Source: JBBIIC01 sp037446725
Lineage (GTDB): Bacteria > Actinomycetota > Coriobacteriia > Anaerosomatales > SLCP01
DNA: 64,000 nt
Assembly (NCBI GenBank): GCA_037446725.1
Contig: JBBIIC010000004.1
Span: 168,036 to 232,035 of the forward strand
Direction of reading: 5' to 3'
A model generated the notes under the pieces. The model made no database searches. It had not been told where the DNA came from and was given only the letters and a program-made list of their open reading frames with translations. Positions 7,466 to 16,537 of the stretch are shown here, one piece after another; position 1 is the stretch's first letter; the number at the start of each line of letters is the position of its first letter. Made by a program: the position numbers and the translations under genes.

Positions 7466-9970
7466 TCACTCGGTACCGATCGCACCTTGCACGATCGCGA
7501 CCCAGCGCTCCATGATGCGGGCGAGCGCGTCTTCGCTCGCTCCTTCCGTCCAGACCATCACCTCGGGCTCGCTGCCGTGCGGCAGTACGAGAGCCCATCC
7601 GTCGTCCTCAGCGATACGTACGCCCTCGGTGAGGTCGACTTCAGCGCCCGCCGAGGCTTCCGAGACCGCGCGCATGACGGCGCCCTTACGGTGAGCCGGA
7701 CAGAAGACCGACGTCTCGCTCTTGTGAAACACCGGCAGCCCATCGACGACATCATCCAGTCTGGCTCCCGTGCGGCCGAGCATGCTCGCGACCATCGCCA
7801 CCGCGAAAACGCCGTCGTAGGCGGCGAGGAACCGCGGGAAGATGTAGCCGCCACGCGTCGACCCAGCGAAGCCGACCAGACCCTCGTGTGCGACCACTGC
7901 GAGAGAACGACGGCTCCACCCGGGGCGAAGCACGGCGTGGCCCGTCCGGGCCGCCAGCTGTTCGACCACCTGTGACGCCGTAAGCGGGACGGCGATGGGT
8001 TTGCCCTCCGTGTCGGCACCACACCAGAGGTGCACGAGGGCGTGAAGTGCCGTGTCGCCGTCGAGGACCCTCCCCGACGGGGTCACGAACACCACTCGTT
8101 CGGCCGTCGCGTCGAATCTCACGCCGAGGTCGGCCCGGAAAAGGTCAAGTGCGCCCCGAATGTCCTCCCACCCGTCTTCAGGTCCGGCAACGGGAGCCAT
8201 GCGCTCCGCGTCGATGAAAGGGTTGAGGGTCACCATGTTCACGCGCCACGAAGCAGCCACCCTCGGCAGGACGAGCGAGGCGGCACCGAACCCGAGATCC
8301 GCTACGACCTTCGGCCAGGCACCCTCGGTCGGCACGAAGTCCTTGAGGGCCTTGGACAGGCCCGTGGTGTAGTACTCGAGCGCGCGCGGCGGGTAGAGGA
8401 TCTCGCCGAGGTCCGCGAGGAATGCCCGCCTGAACTCGCCCTTGAAGTAGAGCCGCTCGAGCTTCTTCTCTTCCCACGGCGCGATGAGAAGGCCGTCCTT
8501 GTCGTAGAAGGTCATCTTGAGGACCTGTGCGTCCTCGTCAGACGCTGCCACGTGTATGCCTCCGGCACACCTCGTGTCGCGCGTCGTGAACCGGGTGAGA
8601 GCTGGGGATGACACCCGCAGGTCGCGAACGTGGCAGCCCGCGGCGTTGAGACCCGCCACCATGGCGCGCTTAACCATGCGGGCCCCACGGCTCGCGTCAC
8701 GGCTCACCACCACATGCGAGCCCTTGGGCAGCATGGTGCCGAAGGCCTGGGCTGCCCGCATCGCGCGCTCGGGGGTGATGTCGACTCCCACCAGACCCGA
8801 GATACCTTCGTCGCCGAAGAGGCTCTTCGAGCCGGTGGACTCCCAGATGATCGACGAGTTCACGACCGCCGCGGCGTCGATGCGTTTGTAAGGGAACACC
8901 TGGACGTTCGCCCCGACTCGCGCCCCGTGGCCCACCATGCTCTCGTCGCCGATGACCGAGTTCATGTCCACCGACGCGCCAGCACGGATGTCCACCCTGC
9001 GGCAGAGCACCGCGCCGCCCACGCTCGCGTGACGGCCCACGAAGGTGTCACTCCACAGCACCGAGTGGCTGATGCTGGCCTGAGTGCCGATGACGCAGTT
9101 GTCGCCCAGCACCGTGTAGTCACCGATCGTCGCGCCTTCGCGCAGGGTGACGTTCGGGCCGATGACCACTTTGTCGCCGATAGTGACGCCCTCCTCGATG
9201 CGCGCACCCTCATCGATCCACACCCGTGCCCGGGTCTCTACGCCCGGAACGTAGACGTTGGCCTTCCCGTCGAGGATGTCCCGGTGCACCTGCATGTAGG
9301 ATTCGAACGAACCGACGTCGCACCAGTAGCCATCGACGACGCACCCGAACAGCGGGTAGCTTCTCTCCATCAGCAGCGGGAAGAGCTCCGAAGAGAAGTC
9401 GAACGGCGTCCCCTCGGGAACGTGCGACAGGACCTCGGGCTCAATCACGTAGATGCCGGTGTTGATCGTGTCGGAGAAGACCTGTCCCCACGAGGGCTTC
9501 TCCAGGAATCGTTCGATGCGACCGTCGGCGTCTGTGATGACCACGCCGAACTCCAGCGGGTCAGGCATCCTCTTGAGCGCGATGGTTAACGCCGCCCCTT
9601 TGCTGCGATGGAACTCGATCACCTTGGTGAGATCGATATCCGTGAGCGCATCGCCCGAGATCACGATGAAGGGGTCGCCTATGAGCAGGCGTTCGGCGTT
9701 CTTGACTGAACCGGCCGTCCCGAGCGGCGTCTCCTCGAGGGCATAGGACATCTTCGTGCCCCACTCGTCGCCATCCCCGAAGTAGTCCTGGATCACCTGC
9801 GGCATGAACGCGAGTGTCGCAACCACGTCGGTGATGCCGTGATGGCGCACGAGCCCGATGATGTGCTCCATGACCGGCTGGTTGACGATCGGAACCATCG
9901 GTTTTGGCTGCAGGCTCGTCAGGGGCCGCAACCGCGAGCCTTCTCCTCCTGCCATGATCACCGCGCGCAT
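7466..9970 (-). CDS. Sugar-nucleotide nucleotidyltransferase with beta-helix and phosphomannomutase-like domain
   Basis: About 834 residues in three parts. Residues 1-230 are a nucleotidyltransferase with the signature MRAVIMAGGEGSRLRPLT and the GDALTDIDL and GTAGSVKNAE blocks, typical of mannose-1-phosphate guanylyltransferase. Residues about 250-370 are hexapeptide repeats of a left-handed beta-helix. The remaining 450 residues resemble phosphomannomutase/phosphoglucomutase, but the active-site TASHNP is replaced by VAASDED and the metal loop DGDxDR by TPSGRVL, so mutase activity is doubtful. The start is ATG 9970 after AGGGGGG; GTG 9997, overlapping the upstream stop, is possible but precedes the conserved N-terminus. 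GDP-mannose production for glycan synthesis is the likely role. Confidence 0.85.
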   Translation of the reverse strand: MRAVIMAGGEGSRLRPLTSLQPKPMVPIVNQPVMEHIIGLVRHHGITDVVATLAFMPQVIQDYFGDGDEWGTKMSYALEETPLGTAGSVKNAERLLIGDPFIVISGDALTDIDLTKVIEFHRSKGAALTIALKRMPDPLEFGVVITDADGRIERFLEKPSWGQVFSDTINTGIYVIEPEVLSHVPEGTPFDFSSELFPLLMERSYPLFGCVVDGYWCDVGSFESYMQVHRDILDGKANVYVPGVETRARVWIDEGARIEEGVTIGDKVVIGPNVTLREGATIGDYTVLGDNCVIGTQASISHSVLWSDTFVGRHASVGGAVLCRRVDIRAGASVDMNSVIGDESMVGHGARVGANVQVFPYKRIDAAAVVNSSIIWESTGSKSLFGDEGISGLVGVDITPERAMRAAQAFGTMLPKGSHVVVSRDASRGARMVKRAMVAGLNAAGCHVRDLRVSSPALTRFTTRDTRCAGGIHVAASDEDAQVLKMTFYDKDGLLIAPWEEKKLERLYFKGEFRRAFLADLGEILYPPRALEYYTTGLSKALKDFVPTEGAWPKVVADLGFGAASLVLPRVAASWRVNMVTLNPFIDAERMAPVAGPEDGWEDIRGALDLFRADLGVRFDATAERVVFVTPSGRVLDGDTALHALVHLWCGADTEGKPIAVPLTASQVVEQLAARTGHAVLRPGWSRRSLAVVAHEGLVGFAGSTRGGYIFPRFLAAYDGVFAVAMVASMLGRTGARLDDVVDGLPVFHKSETSVFCPAHRKGAVMRAVSEASAGAEVDLTEGVRIAEDDGWALVLPHGSEPEVMVWTEGASEDALARIMERWVAIVQGAIGTE

Positions 9971-9993
9971 CGTGTACCCCCCTCGAGTCTCGG

Positions 9994-10617
9994 TCACTGA
10001 ACCTGCGGGGCCTTCGCGTTCGCAACGAGCCGGCGCGCAAGCAGCGTGTAGTGGACGGCGCTTGCGAGCGAGAGCACGAGGCCCGCGAGCACGATCGGCA
10101 TGCCCAGGTAGTACTCGCTTCCGCCGATCGCGATCCGCGGCCAGCCGAGGATAAGCAGCGAGAACCCGGTGAGCAGTACGGCCGTCGTGACCTTTCCGAC
10201 GTAGGTGACCGGCAACCGCTCGCCGTGCTTCTCGAGCCGGTAGGCACCCCAGAGCAGGTAGGCATCGCGCGCGACGAGCACGGCGACGAGCCAGAGCGGA
10301 ACGCGTTCGATGAGGTAGAGCCCGATGACCCCCGCCGCGAGCAGCAGCCGGTCGACGAGCGGGTCGATGACCTTGCCGATCGTGGTCACGGTCCCGGTGC
10401 GACGTGCGATCATCCCGTCGAGCCAGTCGGTCGCCGCCGCCGCCGCGAACAGCGCGAACGCCAGCGCGTCCGCGTGCTCACGGTCGGACAGTACGACTGA
10501 GAAGAAGAAGGGTATCAGCAGGAGCCTCAGCACCGTGATGACGTTGGCTACGGTCCACACGTCGTGCAGGTGGTCCTCCCGTCCGGCGTGGGCCCCGTCG
10601 CCCTGAGGTTCTACCAC
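9994..10617 (-). CDS. CDP-alcohol phosphatidyltransferase (phosphatidylglycerophosphate synthase type)
   Basis: About 207 residues with several membrane helices. The CDP-alcohol phosphatidyltransferase motif DG(x)2AR(x)8G(x)3D(x)3D is visible in the stretch starting DWLDGMIARRTG and ending GKVIDPLVDR. It should transfer a phosphatidyl group from CDP-diacylglycerol to an alcohol such as glycerol-3-phosphate at the membrane; the acceptor is inferred. GTG 10617 follows GGAGGAGG and overlaps the corA stop. A GTG at 10560, directly before WTVANVITVLRL, would give the commoner short N-terminus. It is followed by the nucleotidyltransferase gene, so lipid or glycan assembly is the shared theme. Confidence 0.85.
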   Translation of the reverse strand: MVEPQGDGAHAGREDHLHDVWTVANVITVLRLLLIPFFFSVVLSDREHADALAFALFAAAAATDWLDGMIARRTGTVTTIGKVIDPLVDRLLLAAGVIGLYLIERVPLWLVAVLVARDAYLLWGAYRLEKHGERLPVTYVGKVTTAVLLTGFSLLILGWPRIAIGGSEYYLGMPIVLAGLVLSLASAVHYTLLARRLVANAKAPQVQ

Positions 10618-11558
10618 CAACCCCTCCTCCTGAAGTAGACGAGCATCGCGGCAGCGATCGCGGCCATCATCGCCACGACTCCCGGGTAGCCGAAGCGCCA
10701 CGACAGCTCGGGGAGTACGCGGAAGTTCATGCCGTATATACCCGTGATGAGTGTCAGAGGCATGAAGATCGTGGCCACGACGGTCAGCCGCTTCATGATC
10801 TCGTTCGTGCGATTGCCCACCGCCGAGAGATGGATGTCGATAAGATCGGTCGCGACGTTGCGCAACACATCGAGCTCGTCCTCGACTCGCGCGAGGTGGT
10901 CCCCGACATCACTGTAGTAGCGATATGCATCGCTGCCAGCGAACTGGCGTTCGCGGACGAGCGACCGGATGATGTCTCGCTCGGGCGCCACAGTCCGGTG
11001 CAACTCGAGGAGGTCTCTTCGCAGACCGTGGATCTTCCTGAGGTACTCCGGAGAGGAGCCCTCCGGGCGCAGCACTTCGTCCTCGAGGGCGTCGAGCGAG
11101 TCTCCCACCTCATCGAGCGCGCCGAACACGCCGTCCACGAGTTGATCGAGGAGCGCGTGCAGCACCCGGTCCGGATTACTGCCGAGCAGTGCCTCTGCCT
11201 GGGCCGCTGCTTCGTCGACACCGGGTAGCGGTACGTTGTGTACCGTCACGATCCAGTCCTCACCGAGGAACGCGTCGAGTTCGACGTCGCCCCGGTGGTC
11301 GGCTCCGGACGGGACCGTCCAGATGACGAAGAGGTGGTCGTCGAAGATCTCGAGTTTGGGCCGCTGCGGCGCCTGCAGGCAGTCTTCGAGAGAGAGCGGG
11401 TGAAGGCCGAACCGACTGCCGACTCGTTCCAGTGTGTCGGCGTCCGGACTGCTCACATCGATCCAGACCGCCTTCGCGGGGAGCGAATCGAGCGCGTCGG
11501 CGCCGAGCACGCGCAGCGTGCCGGCATCGAGGAATCGAACGACCACTTCTGCGGTCAC
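10611..11558 (-). CDS. corA: CorA-family magnesium/cobalt transporter
   Basis: A protein of about 315 residues, normal for CorA. A large cytoplasmic alpha/beta domain is followed by a long helical stalk and two C-terminal membrane helices. The selectivity signature GMN occurs in TGIYGMNF at the end of the first helix. The extreme C-terminus is basic and aromatic (FRRRGWW). It mediates passive divalent cation uptake as a pentamer. The start is GTG 11558 behind GGAGG with seven-base spacing; the longer upstream frame has no family similarity. It is the first gene before the phosphatidyltransferase, whose start lies within its last codons. Confidence 0.93.
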   Translation of the reverse strand: MTAEVVVRFLDAGTLRVLGADALDSLPAKAVWIDVSSPDADTLERVGSRFGLHPLSLEDCLQAPQRPKLEIFDDHLFVIWTVPSGADHRGDVELDAFLGEDWIVTVHNVPLPGVDEAAAQAEALLGSNPDRVLHALLDQLVDGVFGALDEVGDSLDALEDEVLRPEGSSPEYLRKIHGLRRDLLELHRTVAPERDIIRSLVRERQFAGSDAYRYYSDVGDHLARVEDELDVLRNVATDLIDIHLSAVGNRTNEIMKRLTVVATIFMPLTLITGIYGMNFRVLPELSWRFGYPGVVAMMAAIAAAMLVYFRRRGWW

Positions 11559-11691
11559 GGCGAACCCTCCGCATCTGACGGCTGACGGTGCCACGGACGC
11601 TCTGCCGCGGTTGATACCCCGGCGACGCGCCGCGCTCACTCGTCCGGCCGCAGAGCCCCCTCAGTCACGGGTCGCTGCCCCCGCGTCCGCG

Positions 11692-11862
11692 TCAGATGAC
11701 GTCCGACGTCACGCTGAGCGTGCGCGCCTCGGCGAAGCCGTAAGCGGTAACCCCCAGGATGACGAAAGCCATGCCGAGTGCGCCGGTGCGCATGCCGGCG
11801 AGAAGGCGCTCTGTGGTCTCTCTGAAACCCATCGAGCCGTCGTAGTGCAAGTCGCCTGCCAT
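11692..11862 (-). CDS. Possible 56-residue membrane miniprotein
   Basis: The 440-base stretch between corA and the tRNA holds one short frame that looks protein-like: a polar N-terminus (MAGDLHYDGSMGFRETTE) followed by one hydrophobic helix (TGALGMAFVILGVTAYGF) and a short polar tail. It has ordinary amino-acid composition, unlike the arginine-rich overlapping frames. No convincing ribosome site precedes either possible ATG (11862 or 11832), and I recognise no family. Composition alone supports it, so it is tentative. The rest of the stretch shows only the tRNA terminator near 11970. Confidence 0.35.
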   Translation of the reverse strand: MAGDLHYDGSMGFRETTERLLAGMRTGALGMAFVILGVTAYGFAEARTLSVTSDVI

Positions 11863-11960
11863 CGCGGCGCGCGGCCGGGTCGGCCATCACCTCACACGGC
11901 GGCCGGACACTCGACCGGCTCAAGCCCTGGCTAAGGGTCTGATGGTGCGACATGCGCACC

Positions 11961-11993
11961 GGAAACGAAACAAGGCACCCGAAGGTGCCTTGT
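11961..11993 (-). terminator. Rho-independent terminator after tRNA-Pro
   Basis: A perfect ten-base stem, ACAAGGCACC pairing with GGTGCCTTGT, encloses the four-base loop CGAA-type (11980-11983). On the reverse strand it is followed by a T-rich run TTTCGTTTCC. It lies 10 bases beyond the tRNA 3' end. Confidence 0.8.
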
Positions 11994-12002
11994 CGTGTGT
12001 TC

Positions 12003-12079
<77 letters not shown>

Positions 12080-12105
12080 TGACCGCCTCCCGGCGGCAAA
12101 GCAGC

Positions 12106-12134
12106 ATATTACGGCTCGGGCTGGCCAGGGGCAA
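12106..12134 (-). promoter_or_regulatory. Promoter of tRNA-Pro
   Basis: On the reverse strand TTGCCC (12129-12134) and TAATAT (12106-12111) are separated by 17 bases, placing the start of transcription about 20 bases before the mature tRNA 5' end. The following GC-rich bases resemble a stringent discriminator. Confidence 0.7.
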
Positions 12135-12165
12135 GTGGCGCCGTGGCCACCAGAGCGGCGCTCCC

Positions 12166-12516
12166 CTACTCCGGTCCGCCGGTCACACCGCCCCGGTACA
12201 GGAGCACGGTGACGTCCTCGACGGTGATGAGCCCGTCGCCGATCATCGCCGAGTAGACCTCGGCGAGCGCCGTGATCCTGTCGGGCTCGTCGACGACCTC
12301 GACGACGACCGGAAGGTCGACCGACATCCTCACTCCGTGCTTGGCGTGCTCGCGGCTGGTCGCCCCGAACCCCGCCATGCCGCGAAGCACGGTGGCGCCG
12401 GCGCACCCGGCGATGCGTGCAGACTCCAGCAACGCGGTGTAGAGCGGCTTGTCCTCATAACGATCGGCCTCGCCGATGTACGCGGAGATCTTCTTCATTC
12501 TTCCAGATAGTGCCAT
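12166..12516 (-). CDS. DUF190 family PII-like protein
   Basis: A 116-residue protein matching the DUF190 family: KISAYIGEADRYEDKPLYTALLE at the N-terminus (first 20 or so residues shown in part), then GAGATVLRGMAGFG-type and VVVEVVDEPDRITAL segments. These proteins adopt a PII/CutA-like ferredoxin fold and probably bind small ligands; family members are often encoded near fluoride (CrcB) channels, which are absent here. ATG 12516 has GAGGGAAG seven bases upstream. It ends upstream of the tRNA-Pro promoter and starts 10 bases after coaBC, so coaBC and this gene are probably co-transcribed. Confidence 0.87.
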   Translation of the reverse strand: MALSGRMKKISAYIGEADRYEDKPLYTALLESARIAGCAGATVLRGMAGFGATSREHAKHGVRMSVDLPVVVEVVDEPDRITALAEVYSAMIGDGLITVEDVTVLLYRGGVTGGPE

Positions 12517-12526
12517 GTCTTCCCTC

Positions 12527-13750
12527 TCATCCTTGCTCTGACACGCGCTTCAGCGCGCTCGTCAGGACGACAAGTTCGTCGCACAGACGACGAGCGAGCG
12601 CCCGCTTCGTCATGATTGGCAGGTCTTCGATACCGTCAGCTGTCACCAGCGAGACACGGTTGTGCGTCGAGGCAAAGCCAAGGTCTTCGACCGTGATGTC
12701 GTTGGCCACGACTAGGTCGAGGTTCTTGCGCCGGAGCTTGTCGCGCGCCGCCTCCACCACGGCCTCGGACTCGGCAGCGAAGCCGACGAGTACCCGGCCA
12801 CCCTTGTCCTTCCCCATCTCGGCGAGGATGTCGCGCGTGCGCTCGAGCTCCAGCACGTCGGGCGCGTCGGCCTTCTTGATCTTCTGCACTTGCGTTGCGA
12901 CAGGCCGCAAGTCGGAGACAGCCGCGCTCGCCACGACAGCGTCCGCGTGCTCGTAGGCGTCCATCGCCGCGACATGCATCTGGGCGGCCGTCTCGACGCG
13001 CACCATCGTGACCCCGAACGGATCCGGCAGCTGCGTCGGTCCCGAGACCAGCGTTACCTCCGCGCCCCGGCGGGCGGCTTCCTCGGCGATCGCGTAGCCA
13101 GTGAGTCCCGAGGAGCGGTTGCCGATGAAGCGCACCGGATCGATCGGCTCGTAAGTGGGACCAGCCGTCACGAGCAACCGGACGTCCGCAAGATCGTGCA
13201 CGCGCACGAGTTCGGCGTGCACGGCCTCGAGGATAACCGCCACATCCGCGAGGCGGCCCTCTCCGATGTCGCCGCAGGCAAGCTCTCCGCTCCCCGGCTC
13301 GACGATCACCGCCCCGCGTGAGGCCAGAGTGGCCAGGTTGGCCCGGGTCGCCTCATCGCGCCACATGTGCGTGTTCATCGCCGGCGCCAGCACGAGCGGT
13401 GCTTCGGTCGCGAGCGCCACCGTCGTCAGCATGTCGTCGGCCCGGCCGTGCGCGAGCTTGGCGAGCACGTTCGCGGTACACGGAGCGATGAGGAAGACGT
13501 CGGCCTCCTCGGCAAGGGAGACGTGGAAGACGCCGGATGCGGTCGGGTCGTCCCAGAGTGAGGTGACCACCGGCTCTCCGGTGAGCGTGCGAAAGGTGAG
13601 CGGCCCGACGAAACGCGTGGCAGCCTCGGTCATGACGACCTTGACGCGTACGCCGTCGCGTACGAGGGCCCGGGCAATCTCGCACGCCTTGTATGCGGCG
13701 ATGCACCCGCTCACGCCGAGCACCACGGTCTTGTCGCGCAGGTCCTCCAT
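12527..13750 (-). CDS. coaBC: Bifunctional phosphopantothenoylcysteine decarboxylase / phosphopantothenate-cysteine ligase
   Basis: About 407 residues. The N-terminal flavoprotein half (CoaC) shows GVSGCIAAYKACEIARAL, the PAMN motif in LAPAMNTHMW, and the substrate-clamp cysteine region ELACGDIGEGRL. The C-terminal half (CoaB) begins near LLVTAGPTYEPIDPVRFI and contains NRSSGLTGYAIAEEA, then KIKK and VGFAAES. It makes 4'-phosphopantetheine in coenzyme A synthesis using CTP. ATG 13750 follows GAGGTGA. The gene is transcribed divergently from the oxidoreductase pair, whose products consume CoA; this link is only suggestive. Confidence 0.96.
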   Translation of the reverse strand: MEDLRDKTVVLGVSGCIAAYKACEIARALVRDGVRVKVVMTEAATRFVGPLTFRTLTGEPVVTSLWDDPTASGVFHVSLAEEADVFLIAPCTANVLAKLAHGRADDMLTTVALATEAPLVLAPAMNTHMWRDEATRANLATLASRGAVIVEPGSGELACGDIGEGRLADVAVILEAVHAELVRVHDLADVRLLVTAGPTYEPIDPVRFIGNRSSGLTGYAIAEEAARRGAEVTLVSGPTQLPDPFGVTMVRVETAAQMHVAAMDAYEHADAVVASAAVSDLRPVATQVQKIKKADAPDVLELERTRDILAEMGKDKGGRVLVGFAAESEAVVEAARDKLRRKNLDLVVANDITVEDLGFASTHNRVSLVTADGIEDLPIMTKRALARRLCDELVVLTSALKRVSEQG

Positions 13751-13856
13751 GCTCACCTCATCTCCGCATCGCGTACCGCCGATTATCGCACGCCTGGACC
13801 GAACCACCACCTGTCCGCGCCCGGGCCCGCCAAACGGGAATGAACCCTAACGAGTC

Positions 13857-13875
13857 CCCGGAGCCGCACTCCGGG
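13857..13875 (+). other. Small hairpin in leader of the oxidoreductase operon
   Basis: CCCGGAG and CTCCGGG form a seven-base stem with a five-base loop, ending 24 bases before the korA start codon. Its function is unknown; it may only stabilise the leader. Confidence 0.35.
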
Positions 13876-13898
13876 ACGACACCGAGGAGGACCCGTCT

Positions 13899-15653
13899 AT
13901 GGCTCAGCACGGAACCGACGCGCTCGAGGTGCGCGTGAAGATCGGCGGCCCTGCAGGATTCGGCATCAAAGCTGCCGGCCAGACCCTCGCACGCCTGTTC
14001 ACGCGTGCCGGGTACGAGACCTTCGACCTCACCGAGTACCCGTCCCTCATCAAGGGGGGGCACAACAACTACCATCTGCGGATATCCTCGGAGGAGATCT
14101 TCAGCCACGTGGAGCCGGTGGACATCCTCGTTGCACTTGACCGTGACACGGCCGAGCTACACCTCGACGAGCTCACCGAGGGGGCCGCCATCATCTACGA
14201 CCCGGGTGACTTCGGCATCGCCGAGGTCGAGGGCGTTCCGGACCACGTCTGCGCGGTACCCGTCCCGCTCAAGGACATCGTGGACGAGGTAGGCGGCATC
14301 CCGATCATGCGCAACGTAGCCGCACTCGGCGCCGTCCTCGGACACATGCGCTTCCCGCTTGACTACCTCACCGGCTCAATCGAGCAGCAGTTCGCGCACA
14401 AGAAGCCCGAGATCGCCGAGCAGAACATCGCATGCGCGACCGCGGGCTACGAGCACGCCCAGAACCACGAGTGCGCCTTCCCCTATGACATGAAGCCACT
14501 CGAACGAGATGGCGAGCGCATCCTGGTCGACGGCAACGAGGCCGTCGGGACCGCGTCGATCGCGGCAGGTATAGGCTTGTACTGCGCCTACCCGATGACG
14601 CCGGCCTCGAGCCTACTGCACTTCTTCGCCAAGCAGGCCGAGACCTACGAGTTCATGGTCAAGCACACCGAAGACGAGATTGCCGCGATGAACATGGTGG
14701 TAGGCGGAGCATTCGGAGGCACCCGCTCGATGTGTGCGACCTCCGGCGGCGGCTTCTCGCTCATGGTCGAGGCGTTCGGGCTCGCGGGCGTGAGCGAGTC
14801 GGCGGTCGTGGTCGGCCTGTTCACACGGCCCGGCCCGGCGACCGGCATGCCCACCTGGACCGAGCAGAGCGACCTGCGCTTCGCCATACACGCCTCGCAG
14901 GGCGAGTTCCCCCGCGTCGTCCTGGCGCCGGGGGACCGCGACGACGCGTTCCACCTGACGTGGCAGGCGTTCAATCTTGCCGACGTCTTGCAGACCCCGG
15001 TGATCATTCTGGGGGACACGTACCTCTCGGACAACCGCCAGTCGGTCCCACCGTTCGACCTCTCGCGTGTCGAAATCGACCGCGGAGAGCTCATCGCTGA
15101 GGGTCAGGTCGAACAGTACGCCCGGTACCGCGTCACCGACTCCGGCGTCTCGCCGCGCGCCCTGCCCGGCGTGCGCGGTGCGGAGCAGATCGTCAACTCC
15201 TACGAGCACGACGAGCACGGCTACGGTGCGGCCGGCGAGATCGCAGAGGTACGCATCGCACAGAACGAGAAGCGCATGCGCAAGCTCGACCTGGCGCGGA
15301 CGCTCGTGCCGCCGCCTCAGTACTACGGTCCCAACGAGGCCGAGCTATCGCTTCTCGTCTTCGGCTCGACCAAGATGCCGGTGCGCGAGGCGATGAAGTG
15401 GCTCGAGCGCGATGGGATATCGGTCAACCTCATGCAGGTCGTGACCGTCTGGCCCTTCCCTGCCGAGGCGGTCTGTCGGTTCCTCGGCTCCGCGAAGCGC
15501 ACCGCGATCATCGAGGGCAACCACGATGGCCAGCTCCAGAGCCTCGTGCGCGAGCACTGCCTCGCCGACGTGGACCAAACGCTTCACCGCTACGACGGCC
15601 GTCCATTCTCACCCGAGCAGGTCTGCGGGTTCGTCAGGGAGGTGCTCGGCTGA
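13899..15653 (+). CDS. korA: 2-oxoacid:ferredoxin oxidoreductase, fused gamma-alpha subunit
   Basis: A 584-residue protein. The N-terminal gamma domain (about 5-190) starts VKIGGPAGFGIKAAGQTLAR; the alpha pyrimidine-binding domain (about 205-400) includes GNEAVGTASIAAGIGLYCAYPMTP-type sequence and the HTEDEIAAMNMVVG segment; domain II runs to the end. This is the fused layout of KorA-type enzymes, which oxidise 2-oxoacids with CoA to acyl-CoA and CO2 while reducing ferredoxin. ATG 13899 has GGAGGA upstream. Its stop overlaps the beta-subunit ATG as TGATG. The 2-oxoacid (2-oxoglutarate, pyruvate or branched-chain) cannot be fixed from sequence. No delta (2x4Fe-4S) subunit is adjacent. Confidence 0.93.
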   Translation: MAQHGTDALEVRVKIGGPAGFGIKAAGQTLARLFTRAGYETFDLTEYPSLIKGGHNNYHLRISSEEIFSHVEPVDILVALDRDTAELHLDELTEGAAIIYDPGDFGIAEVEGVPDHVCAVPVPLKDIVDEVGGIPIMRNVAALGAVLGHMRFPLDYLTGSIEQQFAHKKPEIAEQNIACATAGYEHAQNHECAFPYDMKPLERDGERILVDGNEAVGTASIAAGIGLYCAYPMTPASSLLHFFAKQAETYEFMVKHTEDEIAAMNMVVGGAFGGTRSMCATSGGGFSLMVEAFGLAGVSESAVVVGLFTRPGPATGMPTWTEQSDLRFAIHASQGEFPRVVLAPGDRDDAFHLTWQAFNLADVLQTPVIILGDTYLSDNRQSVPPFDLSRVEIDRGELIAEGQVEQYARYRVTDSGVSPRALPGVRGAEQIVNSYEHDEHGYGAAGEIAEVRIAQNEKRMRKLDLARTLVPPPQYYGPNEAELSLLVFGSTKMPVREAMKWLERDGISVNLMQVVTVWPFPAEAVCRFLGSAKRTAIIEGNHDGQLQSLVREHCLADVDQTLHRYDGRPFSPEQVCGFVREVLG

Positions 15654-16537
15654 TGCCGGAGGTCAAGGAGTACACGACGCCAAACAAGCCGACCTGGTGC
15701 CCGGGGTGCGGCAACTACGGCATGTGGGAGGCGCTCAAACGCGCGCTCTCCCAGCTCGACATGGACTTCCACGAGTACTCGCTGGTCTGGGGCATCGGCT
15801 GTCACGGCAACGGCGCCGACTTCCTCAAGACGCAGGGATTCCACGCCCTTCACGGCCGTTCGCTCCCGGTCGCTACCGCACTCTCACTGACACGCCCGGA
15901 CCTGAAGGTCATCGTTGAGATGGGTGACGGCGACGGGTACGGCCTCGGGATGGGTCACTTCGTACACACCGCGCGGCGCAACGTGAACCTCACGTGCATC
16001 GCCCACAACAACCAGATCTACGGGCTGACCACCGGACAGGCGTCACCGACCACCGAGCACCTCATGCGCACCGTCTCGACGCCGGGCGGCGTGCTCGAGG
16101 AGCCGGTCAACCCCATCGGCCTGGCGCTCGCCGAGGGCGCGAGCTTCGTCGCGCGCGGGTTCGCCGGCGACATCCCGCACCTCACCGAGCTCTACAAGGC
16201 GGCGCTGCAGCACGACGGCTTCGCGCTCGTCGACGTCTTCCAGCCGTGCGTTACCTGGAACAAGCTCAACACCTTCTCGTGGTTCCGCGAGCGCGTGTAC
16301 AAGCTCGAGGACGAGGGCCACGACCCCTCGGACCGCATGGCGGCCTTCGAGCTCTCGATGACCACCTTCCACGAGATGACGTGCACCCCCGAGGAGTGCC
16401 GCGTGCCCATCGGCATCTACTACCGCGAAGATGGCAAGCCGAGCTACAACGCGGACGCGACCGGGGCGGGCAGGCCCGGGTGGGAAGCGGCGCGGGAGGT
16501 GCGCGACGTCTCCAGGCTCATGCGTTCGCTCGGCTAG
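15653..16537 (+). CDS. korB: 2-oxoacid:ferredoxin oxidoreductase, beta subunit
   Basis: A 294-residue thiamine diphosphate-binding subunit. WCPGCGNYG near residue 14 supplies cluster-ligand cysteines, GDGDGYGLGMGH near 85 is the Mg-ThDP motif, and GLTTGQASPTT near 122 is the family's substrate-side loop. A further conserved cysteine lies in QPCVTWN. With the alpha subunit it forms the catalytic core that transfers electrons to ferredoxin. The TGATG overlap implies coupled synthesis at equal amounts. Its TAG stop shares the palindrome CTAG with the stop of the opposing cyclic-di-GMP gene, so the two genes converge without any spacer. Confidence 0.94.
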   Translation: MPEVKEYTTPNKPTWCPGCGNYGMWEALKRALSQLDMDFHEYSLVWGIGCHGNGADFLKTQGFHALHGRSLPVATALSLTRPDLKVIVEMGDGDGYGLGMGHFVHTARRNVNLTCIAHNNQIYGLTTGQASPTTEHLMRTVSTPGGVLEEPVNPIGLALAEGASFVARGFAGDIPHLTELYKAALQHDGFALVDVFQPCVTWNKLNTFSWFRERVYKLEDEGHDPSDRMAAFELSMTTFHEMTCTPEECRVPIGIYYREDGKPSYNADATGAGRPGWEAAREVRDVSRLMRSLG

